Below, one piece after another: positions 1 through 31,823 of a stretch of 64,000 nt of DNA. How positions within the stretch are numbered: position 1 is the first letter of the stretch; every line of letters starts with the position of its first letter. A program made the translations under genes and the position numbers. Origin of the DNA: Cristatella mucedo (Eukaryota; Bryozoa; Phylactolaemata; Cristatellidae); the NCBI GenBank assembly GCA_009760855.2, contig WPIO01000004.1:9576001-9640000 (forward strand), given 5' to 3'. The notes under the pieces are model-generated. The model made no database searches. It saw nothing but the letters and a program-made list of their open reading frames with translations, and was not told the origin of the DNA.

Positions 1-270
1 GCATGGTCCTAGCTCAACGGGATGCAAGCCGCTAGTGACAGAGCTCTTGGATAGCAATCAACCGTCGGTCGCTAAGGGCTGCCTACCCTAGTTTATTGAC
101 GCGGCTCGCTGTACTACTTTAATGAGACCGTTTACGTCTGTGATGCAGAGATTTACGGTGTCGCAGAGCATTCTCTTGTCGTCGTGCAGCTGGCGCGAAA
201 CTGTTTGCTTATCTTTGATAGCAAATTAACATCCAGAGGGCAGTCGCTACGATGAGACTTGACTTTTCAG

Positions 271-21499
<21,229 letters not shown>

Positions 21500-21631
21500 A
21501 GCCTCTCAGCGAGCACCAGCTGTGCGCGCCCATTGGTCTATTTTCATCGCTGGGCCATCGGGAGATGGGGAATGTAGACGGGCCAGACTGAGGCCGCAGC
21601 GGAAATACAGCTTCGCCTGCATAGTTCTCGA

Positions 21632-21633
<2 letters not shown>

Positions 21634-21721
<88 letters not shown>

Positions 21722-21726
21722 CCTCT
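21634..21726 (+). repeat. (TC)n microsatellite
   Basis: About 83 pure bases then ccctccctc; 135 bases after the stop codon of the GC-rich exon. Confidence 0.95.
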
Positions 21727-21857
21727 CAGCTCTGCGTCTCCTTTCACTCGCTCCTAATAGAATCTGAACTTCCTCAATTTGCACCCTGTGCAGCTCGAAA
21801 GCCTCTGGAGGTATGCCAGAACAGCGATGCGACCGGCTGCTGGATGGTAGTGACGCC

Positions 21858-21961
21858 AAGTTTCGTTGGTAAAGCTGGTGCTGAAACCGTTAGGAACGGC
21901 GAACGAGTCAAGTTTCCTTGGTAAAGCTGGTTCTTAAACCGTTGGGAATGGCGAACGAGAG
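21858..21961 (+). repeat. Two tandem 52-base units
   Basis: aagttt(c)(g/c)ttggtaaagctgg...aaaccgtt(a/g)gga... ggcgaacgag occurs at 21858-21909 and 21910-21961 with a few substitutions. Confidence 0.85.
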
Positions 21962-22768
21962 AGAACCTTCTAGAAAGGCTTCTCACTCTACCCGGCCGGC
22001 CCCGTCGCCGTCAGGCTCTACATTGGGTAGAATGGCGGAGCCCCCCCCCCCCCACCCAAGGTGGCAGCGGCCTCGGACAGGCCAGCTATGACAGTGCAGC
22101 GGCGGCCACGACCCTTGCCAGTAAGAGTATCCTACTCTCCTGCACTCAGACTCGGCCCGGCCCGGTCCCGACGCCCAGCCACGGCCCTGCGTCCAACGGC
22201 AAAGAGGCGAGTGGTGAGAGAAAACTTTCGCGGTGGCTTAAGCCTCCCAGAAAGTTTGGCCGCTTCCTGCCAGTCGCGCTTTAGCCCATCAATCCGACCA
22301 ATGCGTCGAGGTGGCAAACGGCAGGAGGGCGCCGTAACTCGACTTCTATCTCATCTCGGCAGTTATAAAAAAAAAATCCCAAATCCCGAGTTTAGATTAT
22401 AGCCGCACGAGAGTGGCGAAAGTTAAGGTTGACTGTCGGGTGCCCGTCAGCGAAAGCTGAAGCTTCCGTCGCTGAGTTTGCGAAACCCGCCGTCGGATGG
22501 CGTGACGTTCCCTTAGCACCGCCGAAACTCGCCTCTCTCGCTCTCGCACCGCTGCGCACTATGAATCGTCAAGGCCACGAGTAAGACCGAGTAGACGGAA
22601 AGCGATCGTCTCGAGCTCGTGCCGGCCATTGCATCGGAGATGACGGCTGGCGCGATTTTCGGACAGCCAGCGGTGCATTGCAATGCACCGATTGCCTCGC
22701 TGCTCGGGCGAAGCGCTGCCATCTTGAAAAAAGTTTCGGCGAAGTCTCACCCTCTAAATTGGCAAGAA

Positions 22769-22814
<46 letters not shown>

Positions 22815-23860
22815 CGCGCTACTAATGAAATCCTAAATCCGACACAGTTAATTTCATTTAGCCGCTACGGGCGGAGCTTGGAATTCGTTGGGTTAAATGA
22901 ATTTTCCGCTCGATCGACACCTCGGTCGATGTCACAGTTGAGTTTGTGCTTTCCGCGTTTGCAAGCGTGGCAGCTTAACGACGTTTTTCGCATCCCTAAA
23001 AAATAAGTTATACAACTTGAGCGGCTATTATTTGTTAAGCCAACTGACTTTCGTTAATGCGATAGTGTGTCAGAGTTTGCACAAATCGCGTCCCATTTGA
23101 TGGTTGTGTGCATAAGACATCATTCACCTAATATTAAGCAGGCTTGTACTTGCGTTGGCACTTCTCAAAGCTCATGTTTAGACAGTGCCTGGCTGAGTCA
23201 CTGTCTCGAACTCTTGGTCCAGCACCAAAAGTACCAAGAAGGTACTAACTTGGTTACGGCCTGCGCTCTTTACGAAGGTGAAGTTGTGGCTGTGAGTCGG
23301 AGCGGCGCTGAACTTCAGAGAGCCAGAAAAACTCAGCAGACGACATATTTTCATCCAGTTACATGCCGCTGGTGTATTTGCATTTTATTTATCAGATCAA
23401 AGCGCCAAGCTTTCGGTCACTTGCCAAGGAATATATATTTTCCCTTTAATAACTTCTCGTTATGCTCACGGCTAGTGACTCGTAGGTGCAGCGCCAATGC
23501 CCGCACGAACGCCGACAGTTGTACAGCAGCAAAGAAGAGCCCCTCTTGACCTTAAGATAACGACTGTACTTGCGCAACGTGTCTATTCGACAGCGACGGA
23601 AGGTTACCGACTACCGCGAGGCTCAGTGGACTAGAGCAAAATTCAGGGCAAGTGCCGCAGCAGCAACTCTGTGGCAGTAATATGGCTACGGCTTTCATGC
23701 TGCCTTGGCCATAGGCTATTCGCACTGTCGGCTCCTAGTCTTTACAATTCAGGATATCATTAATATCAGTCGTAATCTGGCCGAGTCAGCACACAGCCGA
23801 TTCAGCAGCCTCCAATTGAGCAGAAATCAGCCAATAGCTGAGAGCGGCGGCGCCACACGT
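21962..23860. other. GC-rich intergenic stretch between converging genes
   Basis: CG-rich to about 22700 with a run of 16 c (22027-22042). Overlapping open frames exist on both strands with no recognisable product; a frame at 23067-23549 (160 codons) has no family resemblance I know. Could hold prominin 3' UTR or a promoter, unsupported. Confidence 0.35.
22769..22812 (+). repeat. (TC)n microsatellite
   Basis: About 44 bases of tc. Confidence 0.93.
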
Positions 23861-23861
23861 A

Positions 23862-24165
<304 letters not shown>

Positions 24166-25422
24166 AGGCAGTCGAAGAGTGCAGCAGCGAATGCGAACTG
24201 ACTTCGCAAGATCGCCGCGCTCGCACGCGGGCGAGAATCGGACCGACTCCTAAACAAGAGAGCTACACTTCAAGGAGCTCACTTCACGCTTCGAGCACCT
24301 GCTAGGCGAAGGAACGTGAGCAGTGAGCCAAAGCAGCAACGCAGCGATCGAAGCGCTCGAGCGCACAGGTGCGTGCTCCGATGCTAGTGGGCCGGCGCAT
24401 CAACGGCTCTCGGAACGAATCGAGGGCTAAGCGAGAGGGCCGCTACCGTCTGATGAGCCTGGGCGAACACGTCCGAGCTATACTCCTATACGCCGCCCTC
24501 GTAGCCTGGGACCGTTGCCCACGATTGCTGAACGGGCACACTGTATGCAAATTTTTCGCGCTCAGCGAGACGTTACGTGGAATGAGTTGCAGTTTCGCGA
24601 AGTCAATCTTGTCGATTTTCCACGGATTTCGGCATTGACTTCAACCGTTGCTGTCGATTGCCGCGACAGTTAACGAGCAAAGCTGCTTGAAAAAGGCCAC
24701 GCTTTCACTTTGGACTCAGTGAATGGTTATTATGCGATGACAACTGGAGCTTCGTGCTGCCAATTTCTCATCGACTTGCTTCGGGTTGGGCTATTGGCCC
24801 GGGACAATTGCCATTAATTGCTAGAAATAATACGTTTGCGATTGGTTGAAAGGATGTGGTTGCACTTTAAACACGGTTCGCTGTGATAAGAAAGAAAAGT
24901 TTGAACTTGGCTCAGTCACTTTCCAAGTGATTTTTGATGGATCATTGTGGATTCCGGTATTTTCCCAGGCCATTACCGTCGATTGCTATGCATCACCCGA
25001 CGCACAGAATGGGTTGAAAGTACGTGTGTGCCCAATGAGATGTTATGTGGGTGGAATCAGGATTGGAGCTTCGTGCAGCCGATTTCTTGCCGTCCAGAGG
25101 TCTACATGTCTGTCAGAAAAAATGTGTCAATTATAACGTTATTTGTGCGCCAGAGGTCCAATGAATAGATCCATGGTGAATTCAGTAAGTGGCGCGTCAC
25201 GACTAGACCGGTAGCTAGGGTCTGCCTTTACGTGCTATCGCTGCACTCCTCCAATTTGACATAACGGACGAAACCAAATGACCGTCGGCTTCTCAGACTT
25301 GCGACGCCCATTGATAACAGTAATAAAAATATTGAGTCTTTTGTACGGCGCTCTAGAAGATATAGCAAAAAAGGTAAAAACCAATAATGTATGAAAACCA
25401 ATGTATCTTGCTTAGCCAGTGC

Positions 25423-26018
25423 AGGTCGGCAGAAGTGGTGCGATGTGGCAACTGCGATGCTCACAACAAAAAAGCCTTGCTGAAGAGTTTTGCACCAGCT
25501 GTAATCGCCTGATTGCACATGCCGGTAGGCCAGCAAGCAGTGAGTTACAGAAGTCGAGGCGGGATGTCACAAATGCGTGGACCAACTTTGACATGGTATC
25601 CTTATCTAAACAAGCCCGAATTTGAGCAGTTATATAGCTGAAAGTAGGCAAACTTGATTGTGGAGCTGATGTGATCGTCTAACGAGAGGTTGTTTTGGAA
25701 CATGACACCTAGATTGCGAGCTGATTCAACTGGAGATATGCTGGCAGAACCAATTTTGAGCGCCAGCCTTTCCATTTTCTGAATCACACTGGGTTCGCCC
25801 ATAACTAGTAAGTTGGTTTTATCATCGTTTAGTTTTAGAAAATTTGCTGCCATCCATGTGCGGATGTCATCAATACATGCAGCATGTGAGTTGAGAGAAT
25901 TCGAGGTGCTCGAAGGCTGTGAGGGATCAAGGCAAAGGTACAACTGAGTGTCATTCGCATAGAAGTGAAAGCCTAGATTGTGCTTGGCAATCACATCAGC
26001 AAGAGGGAGAGTATACAT
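25423..26018 (-). mobile_element. LINE-A RT fragment
   Basis: Minus-strand homology from TLPLADVIAKHNLGFHFYAN (26018) to the SCHIAPLL region (25423). The catalytic motif reads YANDTQLY rather than YADDTQLY, a missing key Asp. The frame breaks near 25640. The 5' boundary is a TA-rich stretch (atacatatatacgtac). Both ends are truncated. Confidence 0.8.
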
Positions 26019-26039
26019 ATATACGTACATTTTGGATTA

Positions 26040-26440
26040 CCCGAAAAAGTCAGGACTTCACATCGCACTGCTACAAGAAGTTCAAAATCAGGTTCGCGAA
26101 TCACCAGTTCAATACTGCTTAGAACTCCCTCCAAAGGTGGTATCCCTCATGGGCTGTGTGCTAACTCACCTCTGCTGTTTTGTGATTGTTATACAAATGG
26201 CTCCCCATAATGCAGCATCCGAAGTGTCTGGGATAACAATGGCTGAGAATCGGTGTCTACCATCAATGCGAGCATTTATGGATGACATTACTATCGGTTA
26301 CCTGAGTATTGACCAGGCAAGACGTGCATTGCAGCGTCTGGAAGAGTTGTTCGTACATGCGTGTGTGCATGCGTTCGGTGTCCGATGTCTTTCAAGTCAA
26401 GCAAGAGCATCTCGTTGGTTCGGGAAAGGGGCAGAGCGAT
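26040..26440 (+). mobile_element. R2/HERO-like non-LTR reverse transcriptase fragment
   Basis: The stretch NRCLPSMRAFMDDITIGYLS (26252-26310) followed by ARRALQRLEELF, and MSFKSSKSISLV in a shifted frame at about 26388, matches the R-A-(F/Y)-M-D-D-(L/I/M)-T catalytic block and the following F-K-x-S-K-S-x-S-L-V block of R2/HERO-type RTs. A short gt-rich insertion separates the two. Upstream, GCV and FDCY-like remnants are frameshifted. Not related to LINE-A/B/C. Confidence 0.5.
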
Positions 26441-26520
26441 GAAAAGAACGTGCTTTGCTATTTGATGAAAACACGCCCCACCTTCGAGCGACATTAAATG
26501 CCTTAGGAGATGCTACTCGG

Positions 26521-26690
26521 TGAGCCGTGATGGCACACTAGGTAAGGCGATTGCTTTCACTAACTTGGTCCCGAGGTCGTTTGTTCGATTCCTGCGGTTC
26601 GCGGTCCTTTATCGCCACTGCAAGCGGTAGTGATAGTCGTAAAGGCTCTTCTGTCGCTATACAAAAAGAATCAAGCTAGGATTTTTTCTT
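26521..26690 (+). mobile_element. SINE-T (tRNA-derived SINE), copy 1
   Basis: Starts near gccgtgatggcacactaggtaag (A-box-like), then a B box (ttgttcgattcc), a body tttatcgccactgcaagcgg...taaaggctcttctgtcgctatac and an att/t-rich end. tRNA-like internal promoter boxes plus a constant body recur in at least six copies here. About 170 bases. Confidence 0.75.
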
Positions 26691-27352
26691 TTTTTTTTTA
26701 CTCGGCCCCTTTAGCTGACGGGTTTCGCGGCAGAAAGAACACACTGCAGCCAGCTGGAGCAGGACTTCGAGCCATCGACTCGAGAGTGGTCTCCCCTAGT
26801 AAATGCGAGGTTTTGGTGCTACCAGTTTGGCCTGCTACCACAATTATTATGGCAACTCTTGATTGAGCCCGGTGGGTGGAGTGAATCGAGCAGCAAGTTA
26901 GCAGTCACGTGCAGAACTCCGCTTGCACCCTCGTTCGGCAGCTGATGACTGGGCTACCAGTGGTAGCCTTCGGCTGTGCATGAGGTTTGCTGGGTACATT
27001 TTCTTTTTCGTCTGCCGAATGTTCATTGAAAGAGCAACGAGGTCGGAAGCAACGGAAGCGACAACGCTTCGGACATCAACATTGCATACATTGCTCTTTT
27101 GACAGCAGCAGCAGCGGCACAAGAAAGCTCACTCACAAGGGAAATGACCATTTTTTTTTTATAAAACTTCACTCGATTCCTTTTAACATGTATGACAAGT
27201 GGTCAACAGACTGCTGGAACAAAATATATGATGGCTTAGAGCCGTGACCATGTCACATCAGCCGAGATAACCATTTCCAGCACCTCCAGTGAAGCAATAT
27301 AGTACCCACTTAAGTACACAAACAATATCAGGTGCCAATAAAAAAAAAAATA

Positions 27353-27495
27353 TCATTTTTCGCTCAAGTCCCACCGATGCAGAAACTCCATTCTCTTCAT
27401 CAGGTCTGCGTTCGAATATTTTCCCTTGAGCAAATCATATCTTCCCTGTCGAATATTCTCATCGTCAAGAGCAGACGAGAACAGCCCTTTACTAC
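27353..27495 (-). CDS. RAP1 last exon: RCT domain end and stop codon
   Basis: The acceptor cgaacgtgttttag leads into SKGLFSSALDDENIRQGRYD, then LLKGKYSNADLMKRMEFLHR, ending DLSEK and TGA (27355-27353). The W/F-S..DD.....G....L..K(Y/F)......R(M/I)EF pattern is diagnostic of the RAP1 C-terminus. The tail is some seven residues longer than in vertebrates. No clear AATAAA lies within 300 bases downstream on the minus strand. Confidence 0.82.
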
Positions 27496-30400
27496 CTAAA
27501 ACACGTTCGCACGTACGTGCAAGAAACAATGGCAGCAACGCGAAACCTGCAGCTGCAGTAATCTCGAGCAGCAGCAAGTCGCATCGTACCGTGTAAGAAA
27601 CTAATGCATCGGCAAGCAAAGCTGGACGATTAGGCACGATTCATTAGTGATTAATTAATTAGTGCACTACTACTTACCGGACTTAAGGTGCTCAACGGCT
27701 AGCTTGAAGTCACAGTTGCAAGCATACAGAGTGCGAACGACTGCAAGCGCTGAGCACTTCAAGTCGCCACCTATTAACTCGACGAGACTTTCAATAGCCT
27801 TCTCTGATGAGCTGGGCAGCTTTGGTTGGCCTGCATGAAAAGATGCCAGCATCACAATGCCGTGCTTGCCCATCGAGCAGAACGAAAGCGCAAGCTGACA
27901 AATTGCGCTTTAAACCACTACAATTCGAGGCGACCGGGCGAAGCCTAGCAGCTCTGGCTCTCTACGGCAGCACGAGCTGCACTACTTGGCACTGTGTCGG
28001 TACGCTACGTGCTGAGGGCTTGTATCACATTACTGCTCCATACATGAGGCCGAAATTCTCTGGACGTATATCCTTTGCCGGACGACCTTGTTACTCATAC
28101 TGAAAGGTTGTTCGTTAAAGTAAGATGGTCATGCGACATAATTCGATCTGGGCAGGGTCGCATGACAAATACAGCCAATCTAGTATATTACTTTCATTAT
28201 TGCTCCTGATGAATGAACCCGGTGAAGAAATATGCTCGCCAAAAAACATGACCAAAAACATTAGTATAGAGCCGTAAGAGAAATGTATGTCTATCCAGGC
28301 ACTTCACATATGCCACAGGGCTCGAGCCTGAGACACTGGTCATTAAAGGACAGCACCTTACCCCTGGGCCAAAGCAGGACGGTTGAAGATGAACACTTAC
28401 AACAGCAAAAACTCTACCGGCAATCAGGAAATGCATGCTCTGTGGGTTTCATAACGTGTCTTGTAGATCTGGTTCTCATAGGACCATCTAAAACACTTAC
28501 AAGTGCTATTATTATTCGAAATTCTATCCTTACCATAAATGGCGGGAAAAAATCCCCCAAGCAATCCATCAGCAAGCCAAACTGCCATCGACAAGCATTT
28601 TTGCTTTCCACCACCTCCGATACCTCGGATATCGAAAGCAAGAGTGGCACGCTTGGCGCTCACCAAGTTTTACGCATATGTGCATCTAATGCGTAGGTGC
28701 AGTAATGCGTAAGCATCGGCGATTGCGTACAGGAAACATCGGGGCGCTGTGATCTGGGAGCAGGCATCGCCAGCACCAGCACTCGGCGGCTCAGCACTCG
28801 TCTCAGCGTGCATCGATGCAGCCGAGGGAGCTAAAGACTGGCAGCAGCAAACTAGTCAATGTGCTTGCTCAATCTGCCGACTCAGCCTAGATGACAAGAC
28901 GTGATTGAGCGCAGAGCAAATGCAATATGTGGAAACCCGTGAGATACGCCTGGGTGTTGCAGGGCTCGGTCCTCGGGGACGACGTGGCCTGCCGAGGCAA
29001 TTGTGATGAATTACCCAACACCATGAAGTACTCAAAACGGTATGATATAAAAAAAAATTCCAAGATTTAATCAATTTGGTAAAGCATGCGAATAATGCAA
29101 AGTAAGTATCGCTGCACGGATAATATGAGGCTCTGTTTAGTCGGAGATGAAACGAAGGCACAGCCCCACAGTAAGTATAAGAAGTTCAACAGAGTTATGG
29201 TTACCCACAGGGGCAAAAATCCTCCCAGTACGGCCACGGCTGCGGTGGACCACAACTACTCGGTTCGGGTAATTACAAGATTAGCTCTGATGCCATGCAT
29301 ACCAAAGTTCTCCACAACATATAAAAATATCTACTAACAGCGCAAATACAAACACGTGTGCTATTGGTATTTATGCATATAATATGCTGTCACCCCTCCA
29401 CAATTCGCCATGGCCTTCCCTACCTGGTTAGGCATAGAAGCCGCCAGCTTTTGTATCATCTCATTGCTGCAGCAAAATCTAAATTTTTCTGAAAAGTCGG
29501 CTACCTATTAAGGACGAACGCCCAAGCCTCAGCTGCTTTCGGTATAACTCCACAGTCGCTCTTTGGGGTTTAGATCTGGTAACTGGCTGGGTAGGCATAA
29601 GCGTAAGCATAATCACAGCGACTCGTCAAAAATTACCGTGCAGTGTGCTTAGGGCCAATACCGTGCCGCAAAATATAACGACACTAAAGCAAAGTGTTTC
29701 GATCTTTGAAATCCGCCTTCCATGACCAAGAACAACTTGAGTACAGCACTTTTTAATGAATCAGGGGTGGTGCTTGCAAAGCGACCCACCCAACTGCCTG
29801 ATCGCAACACGTAGCAAGTTTATGTGACGATATCGACAGGCAGCTGAACACGAGTTCGGCCAACATCAGTAGTCAAAAAATTTTGGAAAAATTCAGGATC
29901 TAAAGAATGCGCAGTAAAAGAAGAGGCATCGCTTAAGCTTGTGGTCTGTGCTTAACCACATTGAAGAAGTCATATCGCATCGTGGTAGGGCTACGTTACA
30001 TTAAGCGCATACATACCAACAGCACATGACTTGTTTTTTGGGCTGTAAATAAATACTATCCCGTACAGTGCGCAACTTTGGGAGGCCTGGCACCGTGGGA
30101 AATCCTCGTCTTACCCAAACGAAGTAGCAGCGGGCAGCATCTGTGGCTACATTGTGAGAATTTTGTGCGTGACTTGAGTGCACATAAGTCAGAGGTTACG
30201 AGTTCAATGACGGTAAAAACGCTTTGGCAAATCTTTACACGCACAGAGGAATTACTCAAGAGTATGCATATACTGAGAAGCAAATACAGAGAGTCAACGT
30301 GATGGGAATAAACATGTAACAACATCTAGCTACATTAAATCGCATCAGGAGAAACCATCGGATCGTATCGAGATCAAATCTATCGTATCCATTTCTTTGC

Positions 30401-31777
30401 TTTTGTCTGTCATCCCTCTAAGCACCAACTCTACGACATCGAGAGACTTCACTGGCAGCCTACATGAAGCTTTCGAGGTCGTGACGGTAGAGGGTAGACT
30501 ACTCCCATAGTCATTTAGTCACATATACACATTAAAAAAGGTAAATACAATTCAGCTTGGTGAGACCAACGACAAGAGGTAGCCAAACCAAACAGGCAGT
30601 GTGGCACAGTAGTGGACAACAGCTGACACGAGATATGGTAAGAAAGGCCAAGTTCGGAAAATGAGAGAGGGAAAACTGAGAAGAAATACGAGTTAGAAGA
30701 AAGACTATAGAGACAGCAACAGAGACCAAGAGGAAGAGATAAGACTCAGATAGAGAGAAATGAATATAAGTGCAGATACAAATGGTATATATGCACGCTC
30801 ATCAGCACTTACATGCACATTTTCCGGCAGGCGTACAGCAACCACCATGGCAAGCCGTGAGCGTTTCTGCTAGTACCTACCCAAAGAAGCTGCGGCTGCA
30901 GTCGACTCATCAGCGGCTGGTGCAGCATTCGCCTGCTTGTCGCCGCTTTGACGAGCCTCGCGTGATCTCTCGGCACTGGCCGATCGCACTTCCGGTCTGC
31001 TCCCGTCGCTCGAGCATCCTGGCTGCAGCTGGTGGCGGCTGGCGGCACAAGCGTCGACTGTGCCACTGTCCCCTCGGCAGTTGCTGCCCATGACCTGGCC
31101 GCCCTCGACGCGGTCGGCGGCTGCTGTGGCAGGACACTCCGGGAGGCTGGTAGTCGTCGCCGTCTGCAAATCTTCTGCTGCGAAGTCGTCGGCGTCAGGC
31201 GGCGTGGCACGTCGTTTCGAGCTGCTGGCAATGCTGCTGACTGGCGACACGCTCCCGCCTCTGCCACGAAGCTCGGCCGAGCTGGTGTCGGCAGAGGGCG
31301 CTACTCTGGCCTGCTTGCATCTGCTGCTGCTGGCTGCAGAGCCAGGACCGCCGCTGGACGTGCCCGGTCCCGATCTCGAGGCAGCTGCAATCAGGACCCG
31401 GTCAAAGTCATCTTCAGACGAGGTGGATGACGCCGACGACAGACGATCGTCGCTCGGCCCGCTCGTCGACCTCGACGTCCGCTTTCTTGGTCGACTCTCG
31501 GTGATGGAAGCTGCAGGATTGCAACGCACCGATCAATGTGGCATATGTAAGTCAGCAGGCAAATCGTCGCGGTACGGGTGCAAAGCTGCCAATGACGCCG
31601 CAGCCACTTGCATTACTGGCAGCAGCATTTGGTTGCAAACGACTCTGCATGCACACCTGCAGCTCCTACTAGCCCAACCAACCAATACAACCAGCCAAAC
31701 GTGAACAAAAAACAGCAACAATTGCAACGGTACACAGGTGAGCAGGCGCTGCTGCCTTGCACCGTGTCGTGGCTATG

Positions 31778-31823
<46 letters not shown>

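Noticed and set aside
29086-29337. Plus-strand frame with a KNPPS motif resembling the N-terminal region of some IS630/mariner proteins
   Set aside because: Only a few residues match, and the clear Tc1 motifs nearby are on the other strand.
31060-31704. 214-codon plus-strand frame
   Set aside because: Antisense shadow of the RAP1 linker exon at 31510-30881.
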